64,000 nt of DNA. Origin: Blastococcus sp. URHD0036 (GTDB lineage Bacteria; Actinomycetota; Actinomycetes; Mycobacteriales; Geodermatophilaceae). A program made the position numbers and the translations under genes. The DNA lies in assembly GCF_000701365.1 (NCBI RefSeq), contig NZ_JNIK01000018.1, positions 62,001 through 126,000 of the forward strand, given 5' to 3'. Each line of letters starts with the position of its first letter. Positions within the stretch are counted from its first letter, which is position 1. Shown here one piece after another: positions 1-8,829 of the stretch. Under the pieces are notes generated by a model. That model had not been told where the DNA came from. It ran no database searches and was given only the letters and a program-made list of their open reading frames with translations.

Positions 1-335
1 CCCCACGGCCCGGGCCGGTCGGTCCGCGAGGCTCCGACCGCCGCCACCGCGGCAGCGGCCAGCAGCACCGCGGCCAGCACCGTCGGGCCGACCCAGGTGA
101 AGGTGTCCAGGCCGCCGCCGTCGCCGGCCGTCTCCCCGGAGGCCACGCGGGTGACGACCTGGATCTCCTCACCGTCGAAGAAGAAGCGGGTGGTGCCCAG
201 GCTCAGCGCCAGGGACAGCAGCGCCGACACCGCGGCGCCCACCGCCAGGCCGGCTGACACCTGCCGCACGCGCACGGGCCGCAGGACCCGCACCTGCCCT
301 GGTCCGGCCGGACGTGCCGTCATCGCCGTACTCAC
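1..335 (-). CDS. Membrane protein, 3' part cut by window edge
   Basis: Partial gene whose C-terminal end lies outside the window. From a GTG start (an ATG 12 bases further in is an alternative) it encodes a short basic N-terminus, a hydrophobic segment at about residues 25-45, a polar loop containing TRFFFDGEE, and a second hydrophobic segment at about residues 80-105. This looks like an integral membrane protein with at least two spanning helices. It lies downstream of sucD on the same strand but beyond a strong hairpin, so it is probably transcribed separately. No family was recognised and no function is proposed. Confidence 0.6.
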   Translation of the reverse strand, partial: MSTAMTARPAGPGQVRVLRPVRVRQVSAGLAVGAAVSALLSLALSLGTTRFFFDGEEIQVVTRVASGETAGDGGGLDTFTWVGPTVLAAVLLAAAAVAAVGASRTDRPGPW

Positions 336-430
336 CCCGTGGTCCTCCCCCGTCACCCGCGCCGGTGCGCGGCGCGACCTTCCTACCGGAACGGGACGGC
401 GCGGAATCGGTGGCTCGCCAGAGACGACGC

Positions 431-463
431 TGCCCCGGCCCTCCGAGGAGGAGCCGGGGCAGC
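431..463 (-). terminator. Hairpin terminator after sucD
   Basis: A perfect 10-bp stem (CTGCCCCGGC with GCCGGGGCAG) and a 13-base loop begins about 20 bases past the sucD stop. There is no T-tract, as is usual for actinobacterial terminators. Confidence 0.7.
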
Positions 464-483
464 GGGGAGTGCAGGGCGCGGGA

Positions 484-1362
484 TCAGGCGCCGACGAGCT
501 CCCGCATGAGGCGGGCGGCCTCGGACGGGGTCTTGCCGACCCGCACGCCGGCGGCCTCGAGGGCCTCCTGCTTGGCGGCGGCGGTACCGGCCGAGCCGGA
601 GACGATGGCGCCGGCGTGGCCCATCGTCTTGCCCTCGGGCGCGGTGAAGCCGGCGACGTAGCCGACGACCGGCTTGGTCACGTTGGCCTTGATGAAGTCG
701 GCGGCCCGCTCCTCGGCGTCGCCACCGATCTCACCGATCATGACGATGGCCTCGGTCTCCGGGTCGTCCTGGAAGGCCTGGAGCGCGTCGATGTGCGTGG
801 TGCCGATGACCGGGTCGCCGCCGATGCCGATGGCGGTGGAGAAACCGATGTCCCGGAGCTCGTACATCATCTGGTAGGTCAGGGTGCCCGACTTGGAGAC
901 CAGGCCGATCTTGCCCTGCTTGGTGATGTTGGCCGGGATGATCCCGGCGTTCGAGCGGCCGGGGCTGATCAGGCCGGGGCAGTTCGGGCCGATGATCCGC
1001 GTCGAGCCGCCCTGGGCGTGCGCCCAGAAGTAGGTCGAGTCGTGCACCGGGATGCCCTCGGTGATGACGACCGCGAGCGGGATCTGGGCGTCGATGGCCT
1101 CGATGACGGCGGCCTTGGCGAACGGCGGCGGCACGAAGATGACGCTGACGTCCGCGCCGGTCTCCTTCATCGCGTCGGCGACGCCGCCGAACACCGGCAC
1201 GCTGGTGCCGTCGAAGTCGACGCTGGTGCCGGCCTTGCGGGGGTTCACGCCGCCGACGATCGCGGTGCCGGAGGCGAGCATGCGCGCGGTGTGCTTGCTG
1301 CCCTCGGAGCCGGTCATGCCCTGGACGATGACCTTGCTGTTCTCGTTGAGGAAGATCGACAT
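484..1362 (-). CDS. sucD: Succinate-CoA ligase, alpha subunit
   Basis: Alpha subunit of the TCA-cycle enzyme that interconverts succinyl-CoA and succinate with nucleotide phosphorylation. The 292-residue length is normal for the family. The CoA-binding Rossmann part is N-terminal ([12 protein letters not shown] near residue 15), the segment [11 protein letters not shown] is present, and the phospho-histidine sits in GHAGAIVSG (His about 249). It starts 31 bases downstream of sucC on the same strand, the usual sucCD operon order, and ends before a strong hairpin. Assignment is secure. Confidence 0.97.
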   Translation of the reverse strand: MSIFLNENSKVIVQGMTGSEGSKHTARMLASGTAIVGGVNPRKAGTSVDFDGTSVPVFGGVADAMKETGADVSVIFVPPPFAKAAVIEAIDAQIPLAVVITEGIPVHDSTYFWAHAQGGSTRIIGPNCPGLISPGRSNAGIIPANITKQGKIGLVSKSGTLTYQMMYELRDIGFSTAIGIGGDPVIGTTHIDALQAFQDDPETEAIVMIGEIGGDAEERAADFIKANVTKPVVGYVAGFTAPEGKTMGHAGAIVSGSAGTAAAKQEALEAAGVRVGKTPSEAARLMRELVGA

Positions 1363-1393
1363 TCTGGTGTCCTGTCGGGAGTCGGGGCGGCGG

Positions 1394-2554
1394 TCAGGCG
1401 GCGAGTTCGGCGGCCCGGCGCGCGGCGCCGTCCATCGTGTCGACCACGGTCACCAGGGGGTGGTTGGCCTCGGCGAGGATCCGTCGGCCCTCGTCCACGT
1501 TGTTGCCGTCGAGCCGGACGACCAGCGGCTTGGTGGCCTCGTCGCCGAGGATGCCCAGCGCCGAGACGATGCCGTTGGCCACGGCGTCGCAGGAGGTGAT
1601 CCCGCCGAAGACGTTGACGAACACGCTCTTGACCGCCGGGTCGGAGAGGATGATCTCCAGGCCGTTGGCCATGACCTCGGCCGAGGCGCCGCCACCGATG
1701 TCGAGGAAGTTGGCCGGCTTGACGCCGCCGAACTCCTCGCCGGCGTAGGCGACGACGTCCAGCGTGCTCATCACGAGCCCGGCGCCGTTGCCGATGATGC
1801 CGACCTCGCCGTCGAGCTTGACGTAGTTGAGGTCCTTCTCCTTGGCGCGCGCCTCGAGCGGGTCGGCGGCGGCGGAGTCCTCGAGCGCGGCGTGCTCGGT
1901 GTGCCGGAAGCCGGCGTTCTCGTCGAGGGTCACCTTCGCGTCCAGCGCGAGCACGGTGCCGTCGGGCGCCTTGGCCAGCGGGTTGATCTCCACCAGGGTG
2001 GCGTCCTCCTGGGTGAAGACCTCCCACAGCTGGACGGCGATCGCGATGACCTGGTCACGGACCTCGGCCGGGAAGTTCCCCGCGTCGACGATCTCGGCGG
2101 CCTTCGCGGCGTCCACGCCGACCGACGCGTCGATCGGGATCCGGGCCAGGGCCTCGGGGCGCTCGACGGCGAGCTGCTCGATCTCCATGCCGCCCTCCTT
2201 CGAGGCCATGGCCAGGAAGGTGCGGTTGGAGCGGTCCAGCAGGTAGGAGAAGTAGTACTCCTCGGCGATGTCGGACGCCTGGGCGACCATCACCTTGTGG
2301 GTGATGTGCCCCTTGATGTCCAGGCCGAGGATGTCCTGGGCGCGGGCGCGCGCCTCGTCTGCGTCGGCGGCGAGCTTGACGCCACCGGCCTTGCCGCGGC
2401 CGCCGACCTTCACCTGCGCCTTGACGACCACCTGCTGGCCGATCTCGCGGGCGATCGCCTCCGCCTGGTCCGGCGTCTCGGCGACGCCACCGGGGAGCAC
2501 GGGGACGCCGTGCGAGGCCAACAGGTCACGAGCCTGGTACTCGAAGAGATCCAC
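1394..2554 (-). CDS. sucC: Succinate-CoA ligase, beta subunit
   Basis: Beta subunit (386 residues) of succinyl-CoA synthetase, with an N-terminal ATP-grasp domain and a C-terminal CoA-ligase domain. The GTG start is chosen because the protein then begins [19 protein letters not shown], the conserved N-terminus; the open frame continues upstream but that extension does not resemble the family. The Gly-rich segment [11 protein letters not shown] and the loop VNVFGGI are typical. It is the promoter-proximal gene of sucCD. The 252 bases upstream, up to the next leftward gene, hold no recognisable gene. Confidence 0.96.
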   Translation of the reverse strand: MDLFEYQARDLLASHGVPVLPGGVAETPDQAEAIAREIGQQVVVKAQVKVGGRGKAGGVKLAADADEARARAQDILGLDIKGHITHKVMVAQASDIAEEYYFSYLLDRSNRTFLAMASKEGGMEIEQLAVERPEALARIPIDASVGVDAAKAAEIVDAGNFPAEVRDQVIAIAVQLWEVFTQEDATLVEINPLAKAPDGTVLALDAKVTLDENAGFRHTEHAALEDSAAADPLEARAKEKDLNYVKLDGEVGIIGNGAGLVMSTLDVVAYAGEEFGGVKPANFLDIGGGASAEVMANGLEIILSDPAVKSVFVNVFGGITSCDAVANGIVSALGILGDEATKPLVVRLDGNNVDEGRRILAEANHPLVTVVDTMDGAARRAAELAA

Positions 2555-2806
2555 GAGCAGGCACCGTAACGCCCCTGTGACCCCGTCGTCTCGTCGGCGT
2601 CGGAGGGGGTGGGCGGCATCACAGGCCGACCACCCCTTCGAGGTCCCCGACGTCGAGGAGCCCGGCGTGCGCCGTCCCGGCACCACCCCGGGAACCGCCC
2701 TGCTCGGGGCGGGGATGGGCATCGCGGGCGCCGTCCGGCCGCCGCGACGGACCTCGCGCCGCGCGACCTGACCCCCACCGTCACGGGTCTGGGGACCGAG
2801 CCGCGG

Positions 2807-3904
2807 TCAGGCGGTGGGCGCCGGCCGCCGGTGCAGTCGCCAGGCCAGCAGGGTGAGCCCGGCGTAGGCCAGACCCATGACGAGCAGGCCCATGCCCGGC
2901 AGGGACCACTCGAGTTCCGGGGTGGCGGCGGCGCGGATGCCGGCCAGGCCGGCCGACAGGACGACGGCGGTGATGGCGAGCAGGCCACCGACGGCGGCCA
3001 GCCGCGGTCGCAGCGAGGGTGCCAGGACCGAGCACAGGAGCAGCGCGCCGGCCAGCAGGAGACCGCCGAGCAGCGCCCAGCCGGGGCGCTCGTACAGCGC
3101 CTGCGGCCCCTGCTGCTCGACCACGACCTGCTCCAGGGTGCGGGGGTTGGTGACCAGCAGCTCCGGCAGCTGCGCGGCGGGCTGCGCGAGGCACAGCACC
3201 GTGCCGGCGCCGACGAGCACCGCCAGGCCGGCCAGTCCCGGGCGCGCCGGGTCGAGGGCGCCGTCGTCCTCCATCACCGTGCGGCCCCAGGCGGCCGCGG
3301 CACAGCCGGCCGCGAGCACGAGGCAGCCCAGGGAGAGGACCTGCAGCCACCACCCGGCCCCGCGGTCGACCGAGGTGGTGAGCAGCCACCGCCCGCCCAG
3401 CACCTCGCGCCCGGCCCGCTGGACGGACTCGCTGCCGTTGTAGAGCTCGATGAGCAGCGCCCCGAGCGCCAGTGAGCCGGCCACCGCCGCGTGGGCCAGC
3501 CCGAACTTCGGCAGCCGCCCCGCGGCGAGGGTCCCGCCGACCGCGAGGGCCGTTCCCGGCACGACGAGCCCGCCGAGGAGGCCGACCGGACCGTCGGCCA
3601 GGGGGACCGCCGTCCCGGCGAGGACGAGGTAGGTGGGGAACAGCGCGGCGACGCCCAGGAGACCGGCCAGGACGAGCAGTCCCCCGGCCACCCGGGCGAC
3701 GACCGGCGTCGTCCCGACGACCACCGAGTAGTGCGCCACCGGAGCCGGCGCCTTCCGCCCGCCCGCCGGACGCGAGGCGCGCGAGGCCCCTGCGGTCCGG
3801 TCCCGGCCGGACGTCGGGCGGGTGCGACCGGTCGGGGGTCGGCCCCCCGTCCGTCGGGCGGTGGCGGCTCCGGCCTCGCGGGCCGGGCGTTCGCGGGCGG
3901 ACAC
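2807..3904 (-). CDS. Polytopic membrane protein of unknown function
   Basis: A 365-residue protein with a basic, Arg/Pro/Ala-rich N-terminal 60 residues that are probably cytoplasmic and disordered, followed by about eight or nine hydrophobic segments. The central polar loop, including NGSESVQRAGREVLGG, is probably external. It ends with a short basic tail (WRLHRRPAPTA). No enzymatic motif or transporter signature was seen. It lies between sucC and a divergent lipase-like gene, a position where actinobacteria often carry lineage-specific membrane proteins. Function unknown. Confidence 0.75.
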   Translation of the reverse strand: MSARERPAREAGAATARRTGGRPPTGRTRPTSGRDRTAGASRASRPAGGRKAPAPVAHYSVVVGTTPVVARVAGGLLVLAGLLGVAALFPTYLVLAGTAVPLADGPVGLLGGLVVPGTALAVGGTLAAGRLPKFGLAHAAVAGSLALGALLIELYNGSESVQRAGREVLGGRWLLTTSVDRGAGWWLQVLSLGCLVLAAGCAAAAWGRTVMEDDGALDPARPGLAGLAVLVGAGTVLCLAQPAAQLPELLVTNPRTLEQVVVEQQGPQALYERPGWALLGGLLLAGALLLCSVLAPSLRPRLAAVGGLLAITAVVLSAGLAGIRAAATPELEWSLPGMGLLVMGLAYAGLTLLAWRLHRRPAPTA

Positions 3905-4003
3905 GGGGCCCCCTTCGTCCGGTCACGAACCGGTGTCGATGCGGTCGGCCCCGGCGTCCCGAGTGTGACGTGCAACACGCAGCGGTATTACCGTCAGGTG
4001 AAC

Positions 4004-4021
4004 GGAGCACATACGTGCTCC
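4004..4021. promoter_or_regulatory. Inverted repeat between divergent genes
   Basis: GGAGCAC-ATAC-GTGCTCC is a perfect 7-bp inverted repeat in the 173-base gap between the leftward membrane-protein gene and the rightward lipase-like gene. A TATTAC box lies about 15 bases upstream. It could be a regulator operator; no regulator can be named. Confidence 0.35.
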
Positions 4022-4077
4022 GAGCGACGACGGGCTGGCAGCCGGTCCCGCGCGGGACCGACGGGGAGGGAGTGCCG

Positions 4078-4968
4078 ATGAGCCCGTCCACCGACCCGGG
4101 GTCGACTCCAGCGTCGCACACGGTCGCACCGGTCCCGGGAGCGCCACGAGGTGTCCTGCGCGCCCTCGCCCGCCCCGCCACGCTGACCGGCGGGATCACC
4201 GAACTGGCCCTCGTCGGCGCCCACGTCCTCATGTACCCGCTGGGTGCCCGCACCGAGGTCCTGCGCCCCGATGCGAGCCGGCGGCCCGCTCCGGCCCCGC
4301 CGAGTGCGCGCGCCCTCTTCGCCGCCGATCCGCTGGCCGCCCGCGTTCCCGTGCTGCTCGTCCACGGCCTGGTGGACAACCGGTCGATCTTCACGGCCAT
4401 GCGTCGGGGGCTGCGCAGGCGCGGCTTCGCCTCGGTGTGCACCTGGAACTACAGCCCCATGCTGGGCGACGCCGCCCGCGGTGCCGCCGACCTCGGTCGG
4501 GAGATCGAGCGGATCTGTGCGCAGACCGGCCACGACCGGATCCACGTCGTCGGCCACAGCCTGGGTGGCCTCATCGCCCGCTACCACCTGCAGCGTCAGG
4601 ACGGGGCCCGCCGGATCCAGACCCTGGTCACGCTGGGCACCCCGCACCAGGGCTCCGTGCTCGCCCACCTCCTGCCGACGCCGATGGTCAGGCAGCTGCG
4701 CCCCGGCTCCCCGCTGCTGCGGGAGCTCGCCGAGCCCGCGCCGGGCTTCGCCACCCCCGTGACCGCCATCTACAGCGACCTCGACCAGCTCGTGCTGCCG
4801 ACCAGCGCCGCCCGGTGCGAGCACCCGGACCTCGGGGCCCGCAACGTCCTGGTCCGCGGCGTGGGCCACATGTCGCTGCCCTTCTCGCGGTCGGTGGTCG
4901 ACGAGGTCGCCGCCACCCTCGCGGGCCTGCGCCCCGCGCCGGCGGCTCCGGCCGCCGCCGTCGCCTGA
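4078..4968 (+). CDS. Alpha/beta-hydrolase, lipase-like
   Basis: A 296-residue serine hydrolase of the triacylglycerol lipase/PGAP1-like kind. The oxyanion region LLVHGLVDN is at about residues 94-101, the nucleophile elbow GHSLGG at 159-164 (Ser161), followed by TLGTPHQGS, which is typical of lipases. A late Asp in SDLDQLVLP and a His in GVGHMSL complete a plausible triad. The ATG start has a strong GGGAGGGAG site in front. The first 50 residues include one hydrophobic stretch that may anchor the protein or act as an uncleaved signal. Substrate unknown. Confidence 0.85.
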   Translation: MSPSTDPGSTPASHTVAPVPGAPRGVLRALARPATLTGGITELALVGAHVLMYPLGARTEVLRPDASRRPAPAPPSARALFAADPLAARVPVLLVHGLVDNRSIFTAMRRGLRRRGFASVCTWNYSPMLGDAARGAADLGREIERICAQTGHDRIHVVGHSLGGLIARYHLQRQDGARRIQTLVTLGTPHQGSVLAHLLPTPMVRQLRPGSPLLRELAEPAPGFATPVTAIYSDLDQLVLPTSAARCEHPDLGARNVLVRGVGHMSLPFSRSVVDEVAATLAGLRPAPAAPAAAVA

Positions 4969-5056
4969 CCGGTTCACTCTCCGGCCGGCCTCCCGTGGTC
5001 GCCGTCTCGACATGGCGACACGCAGGTCCGCCTCCGCAGCCCGGAGCTGACTGAGG

Positions 5057-5072
5057 GTTACGGTCCGATCAC
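5057..5072 (+). promoter_or_regulatory. MtrA-like direct repeat upstream of M23 peptidase
   Basis: GTTAC, six bases, then ATCAC gives an 11-bp period, resembling the GTNAC-N6-GTNAC type of site described for the actinobacterial response regulator MtrA, which controls cell-wall peptidase genes. It lies about 115 bases before the peptidase start, in a 218-base gap. Only the repeat is seen; the regulator is inferred. Confidence 0.35.
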
Positions 5073-5186
5073 GGCGCCGGGACTCCACCGGCGGGCGTCT
5101 CAGGACCGGACGCCTCCGCCGCCGTCGCTCCCCCGACGGGCCCTCTCCGAGTGCCCCGGCGGGAGGAGCCCCACGGGAGGTACGAC

Positions 5187-6092
5187 GTGTCTCGCTCAGC
5201 CGGTCCCACGCTCCTGGAGCGCTCGGCCGCCTCGGGCGAGCTCCCCGAGGCCCCCCAGGTACCCGGTCGCTTCGCCCGCCGCGGCCGCTCGACGGCAGCG
5301 CCCGCCGAGCCCGCGACCGAGGAGTCGCCGGCCACCGGGACCGCCGAGACCGGCTCTGCGGAGAGCGACACCGACGCCCCGGGGACCACCGAGGCGGTCG
5401 CACCCGCCGGGTCGCGGATCACCGCCGGACTGCGCCGCCGCCTCCGCCGTCCTCCCGGCCGCCGCGCTCCGCTCTGGCTGGCCGCCCTCGTCGTGGGCGC
5501 GCTTGCCGCCGGCGCCCCGGGCCTGCTGGGCGACGGGGAGCCCGCCCCGGAGAGCGTCAGCGCGGCCGACTACGGCCTCGGTGAGGACTCGGGGTTCTCC
5601 GGCGGCATGGAGGACGCCGGCGTCCGCCAGGGCATCAGCGCCGCCGAGGCCGAGGTCCGCCTGGGCGAGCTCGCCGCCTCCCGCGCCGCCCGGACGCCCA
5701 CCACCGCCAACCCGCTCCCGGGCGCCCGCATGACGACCTGCTTCTGCATGCGCTGGGGCACCATGCACTGGGGCATCGACCTCGCCGCACCGCTCGGCAC
5801 CCCGATCTACGCGGCCACCGACGGCGTCGTCCTGCGGGCCGGGCGCGCGTCCGGCTACGGCAACGCGATCTACATCCAGGACGCCGACGGCGACGTCCAC
5901 ATCTACGGTCACATGCGCTACTACAGCGTCGCCGCGGGCGACATCGTGCACGCCGGCGACGAGATCGCCAAGGTCGGCAGCGAGGGCCAGTCCACCGGTC
6001 CGCACCTGCACTACGAGATCCACCGTGGCGGCGAGGACGGCCGGCGGATCGACCCCGAGGACTACCTGGCCGAGCGCGGCGTCGAGGTGTGA
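5187..6092 (+). CDS. M23-family peptidoglycan peptidase
   Basis: A 301-residue cell-wall metallopeptidase (lysostaphin/LytM fold). The GTG start is preferred over an ATG 36 bases upstream because GGGAGG lies just ahead of it. Residues 1-80 are acidic and low-complexity, one membrane segment follows (LAALVVGALAAGAPGLLG), and the catalytic domain occupies the last 130 residues. Zinc ligands are visible in HWGID (HxxxD) and GPHLHYEI (HxH), so it appears catalytically complete. A single N-terminal anchor with an external enzyme domain suggests action on peptidoglycan cross-links outside the membrane. A 3' hairpin element follows the stop directly. Confidence 0.9.
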   Translation: MSRSAGPTLLERSAASGELPEAPQVPGRFARRGRSTAAPAEPATEESPATGTAETGSAESDTDAPGTTEAVAPAGSRITAGLRRRLRRPPGRRAPLWLAALVVGALAAGAPGLLGDGEPAPESVSAADYGLGEDSGFSGGMEDAGVRQGISAAEAEVRLGELAASRAARTPTTANPLPGARMTTCFCMRWGTMHWGIDLAAPLGTPIYAATDGVVLRAGRASGYGNAIYIQDADGDVHIYGHMRYYSVAAGDIVHAGDEIAKVGSEGQSTGPHLHYEIHRGGEDGRRIDPEDYLAERGVEV

Positions 6093-6099
6093 GTGATCT

Positions 6100-6138
6100 G
6101 TCGGCCTCCGGCCGACACCGCGGCCACGTGCCGTCCCC
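6100..6138 (+). repeat. 39-nt dispersed 3'-end element, copy 1
   Basis: Begins eight bases after the M23 peptidase stop with the hairpin GTCGGCC-TCC-GGCCGAC and continues with ACCGCGGCCACGTGCCGTCC. The same 39 bases occur once more, in opposite orientation, at 15025-15063. In both places the hairpin follows the stop codon of the gene it reads out of. Confidence 0.85.
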
Positions 6139-6163
6139 CGGCCGCGTGGAGCCCTTCCCACAC

Positions 6164-6250
6164 GCTCCTCGGGGACCCTCCGGGCCCGCCTCGTCGCGGT
6201 GCCTCGCGGGGCGGCTCGCTGACCTCCTCGGGGGACCCTCCGGGCCCCCG
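6164..6250. repeat. Two copies of a GGACCCTCCGGGCCC unit
   Basis: CTCCTCGGGGACCCTCCGGGCCC occurs twice, about 60 bases apart, between the convergent peptidase and helicase genes. The core ACCCTCCGGGCCC recurs on the other strand at about 14976-14990, again next to the 39-nt element. This suggests a composite repeated module. Confidence 0.7.
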
Positions 6251-6258
6251 CTCGTCGG

Positions 6259-8568
6259 TCAGAGCTTGACGAGCGGGGCGTAGCGCAGGACGAGGCGCTT
6301 GGTGCCGCCGCTGCCGAAGTCCACGGTCGCCTGGGCCTTGTCGCCGACGCCGTTGACCTCGACGACGGTGCCCATGCCGAACGCGTCGTGGCTGACCCGG
6401 TCGCCCACCTCGACCGAGATGACCGCCCGGTTGCCCGCACCGCCGCGCAGCCCGCCGGTCGAGAGCCCGGTTGCCGCCACCCGCGTCTGCGCCGAGGAGT
6501 AGCCGCGGCTGTAGCCGGTGCTCGGTGCGGGCGTCGGCGCGAGGTTCGCCCAGTGCACCGTGTCGGCGGGCAGCTCGTCGAGGAAGCGGGACGGCGGGTT
6601 GTAGGCCGGCTGCCCCCAGCTGGTGCGCACGGTCGCCCGCGACAGGAACAGCCGCTCCCGCGCCCGCGTGATCCCCACGTAGGCCAGCCGGCGCTCCTCC
6701 TCCAGCTCGCGCGGGTCGCCGAGTGCCCGCAGGTGGGGGAAGACGCCGTCCTCGAGCGCGGTCAGGAAGACGACCGGGAACTCCAGGCCCTTGGCCGTGT
6801 GCAGCGTCATCAGCGTGACGACGCCGGCCTCGTCGCCGGCGACCGGGATCTGGTCGGCGTCGGCCACCAGCGACACCTGCTCGAGGAAGTCGGTGACCGT
6901 GCCCCCCGGGTGCGCCGCCTCGAACTCCGCGGCCACCGAGATGAGCTCGTTGAGGTTGTCGACCCGACCCTCGTCCTGGGGGTCGGTGCTGGCCGACAGC
7001 TCGGTCAGGTAGCCGGTGCGGTCGAGGATGCTCTCGAGGAGCGCGGCCGGACCGGAACCGGTCTCGACCAGCTGCTCGAACTCCTCCAGCAGCGCCACGA
7101 ACTCCTGGATCGCCTTGAGCGACCGCGTGGCCAGCGCCGGGACCTCGGAGCTCAGTCGCAGCGCGGAGGCGAACGGGATCCGCTCCCGGTCGGCGTACTG
7201 CTCGATGCAGGCCTCGGCGCGCTCGCCGATCCCCCGCTTCGGCGTGTTGAGGACCCGGCGCAGGCTCACCACGTCGGCCGGGTTGGCGACGACCTTCAGG
7301 TAGGCCAGCGCGTCGCGGACCTCCTTGCGCTCGTAGAAGCGCACCCCGCCGACGACCTTGTAGGGCATGCCGACCCGGATGAACACCTCTTCGAACACCC
7401 GGGAGGCGTTGTTGGTCCGGTAGAAGATCGCGATGTCCTTGGGCTGCGCCTTGCCCTCGTCGACGAGCGCGTCGATCTGCTCGGCGACCCAGGCCGCCTC
7501 GTCGTGCTCGTTCTCGGCGACGTAGCCCTCGATCAGGTCGCCGTCGCCGGCGTCGGTCCACAGGTTCTTCGGCCGCCGGGAGGTGTTCTTCGCGATGACG
7601 GTGTTGGCCGCCCGCAGGATCCGCTGCGTCGAGCGGTAGTTCTGCTCCAGCAGGATCGTCGTCGCCTGCGGGTAGTCGCGCTCGAACTCGTCGATGTTGC
7701 GGATCGTGGCGCCGCGGAAGGCGTAGATCGACTGGTCGGCGTCGCCGACGACGCACAGCTCCGCCATGGGCACCGGGCCCTCGCCCGTGCCCACGAGCTC
7801 CCGCACCAGCATGTACTGCGCGTGGTTGGTGTCCTGGTACTCGTCGACCAGCACGTGCCGGAAGCGCCGGCGGTAGTGCTCGGCGACGTCCGGGAACGCC
7901 TGGAACAGGTGCACCGTGCTCATGATCAGGTCGTCGAAGTCCATGGCGTGCGCCTGGCGCAGCCGCTGCTGGTAGAGCGTGTAGGCCTCGGCCAGCACCT
8001 TCTCCGGCGCCGTCTGCGGGACGAAGCTCTCCTCGTCGACCAGCTCGTTCTTCAGGTTGGAGACCTGGTTGGCGAGGCTGCGGCCCGGATAGCGCTTCGC
8101 GTCGAGGTCGAGGTCGCGGGCCACCATCGACATCAGCCGGACCGAGTCGCCCTGGTCGTAGATCGTGAACGACGACTTCAGGCCGAGCTTCGCCGCCTCC
8201 GCGCGCAGGATGCGCACGCACATCGAGTGGAAGGTCGACACCCACATCGCGCGCGCCCGGGGACCGACGAGAGCGGCCACCCGCTCCTTCATCTCGCCCG
8301 CGGCCTTGTTGGTGAAGGTGATCGCGAGGATCTCGCCCGGCTGCACGTCCCGGGCGCCCAGCAGGTAGGCGATGCGGTGGGTCAGCACCCGGGTCTTGCC
8401 CGACCCCGCCCCGGCCACGATGAGCAGCGGACCGCCCTCGTGGACGGTCGCGTCGCGCTGCGGGCCGTTCAGCCCGGCGAGCATGCGGTCGAGCTCCCGG
8501 CCCGTCTGGCCGCGCGCGGACCGCTGGAGGGTGGCCGTGCCGGGGAGGGCCTGCTGGACGCTGCTCAT
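6259..8568 (-). CDS. pcrA: ATP-dependent DNA helicase, UvrD/PcrA
   Basis: A 769-residue superfamily 1A 3'-5' helicase used in repair and in removing RecA or stalled polymerases. All motifs are present: Walker A GAGSGKT (53-59), DEYQDT (242-247), GDADQSIY, QNYRST (309-314), TLMTLHTAKGLEF and VGITRARERL. The C-terminal 60 residues form the small Tudor-like tail (VGDRVSHDAFGMGTV) that binds RNA polymerase in PcrA proteins. The ATG is chosen because a TACAGT -10 box lies only nine bases upstream; the longer open frame lacks family similarity. It is divergent from the chorismate mutase leader. Confidence 0.96.
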   Translation of the reverse strand: MSSVQQALPGTATLQRSARGQTGRELDRMLAGLNGPQRDATVHEGGPLLIVAGAGSGKTRVLTHRIAYLLGARDVQPGEILAITFTNKAAGEMKERVAALVGPRARAMWVSTFHSMCVRILRAEAAKLGLKSSFTIYDQGDSVRLMSMVARDLDLDAKRYPGRSLANQVSNLKNELVDEESFVPQTAPEKVLAEAYTLYQQRLRQAHAMDFDDLIMSTVHLFQAFPDVAEHYRRRFRHVLVDEYQDTNHAQYMLVRELVGTGEGPVPMAELCVVGDADQSIYAFRGATIRNIDEFERDYPQATTILLEQNYRSTQRILRAANTVIAKNTSRRPKNLWTDAGDGDLIEGYVAENEHDEAAWVAEQIDALVDEGKAQPKDIAIFYRTNNASRVFEEVFIRVGMPYKVVGGVRFYERKEVRDALAYLKVVANPADVVSLRRVLNTPKRGIGERAEACIEQYADRERIPFASALRLSSEVPALATRSLKAIQEFVALLEEFEQLVETGSGPAALLESILDRTGYLTELSASTDPQDEGRVDNLNELISVAAEFEAAHPGGTVTDFLEQVSLVADADQIPVAGDEAGVVTLMTLHTAKGLEFPVVFLTALEDGVFPHLRALGDPRELEEERRLAYVGITRARERLFLSRATVRTSWGQPAYNPPSRFLDELPADTVHWANLAPTPAPSTGYSRGYSSAQTRVAATGLSTGGLRGGAGNRAVISVEVGDRVSHDAFGMGTVVEVNGVGDKAQATVDFGSGGTKRLVLRYAPLVKL

Positions 8569-8657
8569 AGCCACACCACTGTAGTTCGGACGGGTGACAC
8601 CGCCGCGGCCGTCCGGGGCACTCCGCAGGGGCGCTCGCCGGCGCCGGCGCGCTGTGG

Positions 8658-8663
8658 CAGACT
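8658..8663 (+). promoter_or_regulatory. Possible -10 box of leader transcript
   Basis: CAGACT lies seven bases before the GTG of the leader peptide. This is the spacing seen for other probable leaderless starts in this window. No clear -35 box. Confidence 0.35.
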
Positions 8664-8670
8664 CCCCGCC

Positions 8671-8733
8671 GTGCTCGCCACGGTCAGCTTTTACTACGGC
8701 CACCGGGATCCGGTGTCCGTCACCGCTGGCTGA
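8671..8733 (+). CDS. Putative Phe/Tyr leader peptide of chorismate mutase
   Basis: A 20-residue open frame, VLATVSFYYGHRDPVSVTAG, starts with GTG. The Phe-Tyr-Tyr run is coded TTT TAC TAC; TTT is a rare codon in this genome. It is followed 17 bases after its stop by a terminator hairpin, and then by the chorismate mutase gene 52 bases beyond the hairpin. Chorismate mutase makes prephenate, the precursor of Phe and Tyr, so a leader rich in those codons is what classical ribosome-mediated attenuation predicts. A small hairpin (CACCGG-GAT-CCGGTG) directly follows the FYY codons and could be the competing structure. Translation is not proven. Confidence 0.65.
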   Translation: MLATVSFYYGHRDPVSVTAG

Positions 8734-8749
8734 GCACACGCCGCAACAG

Positions 8750-8778
8750 ACGCCCCGGGCCCGAGGAGCCCGGGGCGT
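8750..8778 (+). terminator. Attenuator terminator before chorismate mutase
   Basis: A perfect 11-bp stem (ACGCCCCGGGC with GCCCGGGGCGT), a 7-base loop and then TTCTCGTT. It stands between the leader peptide and the structural gene, so it would stop transcription early unless a stalled ribosome changes the fold. Confidence 0.8.
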
Positions 8779-8829
8779 TTCTCGTTCCCGGGTCCGACGG
8801 CCGACGAGCCCGACCCGCAGGAGAACGTC

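Noticed and set aside
2555..2806. A small gene in the gap before sucC
   Set aside because: Open frames exist on both strands, but none has a good ribosome site or a recognisable product; it is probably the sucC promoter region.
4969..5186. A ydaO-type c-di-AMP riboswitch upstream of the M23 peptidase
   Set aside because: Such riboswitches often precede actinobacterial wall hydrolases, but I could not fit the conserved core or its two-fold repeated motifs to this interval.
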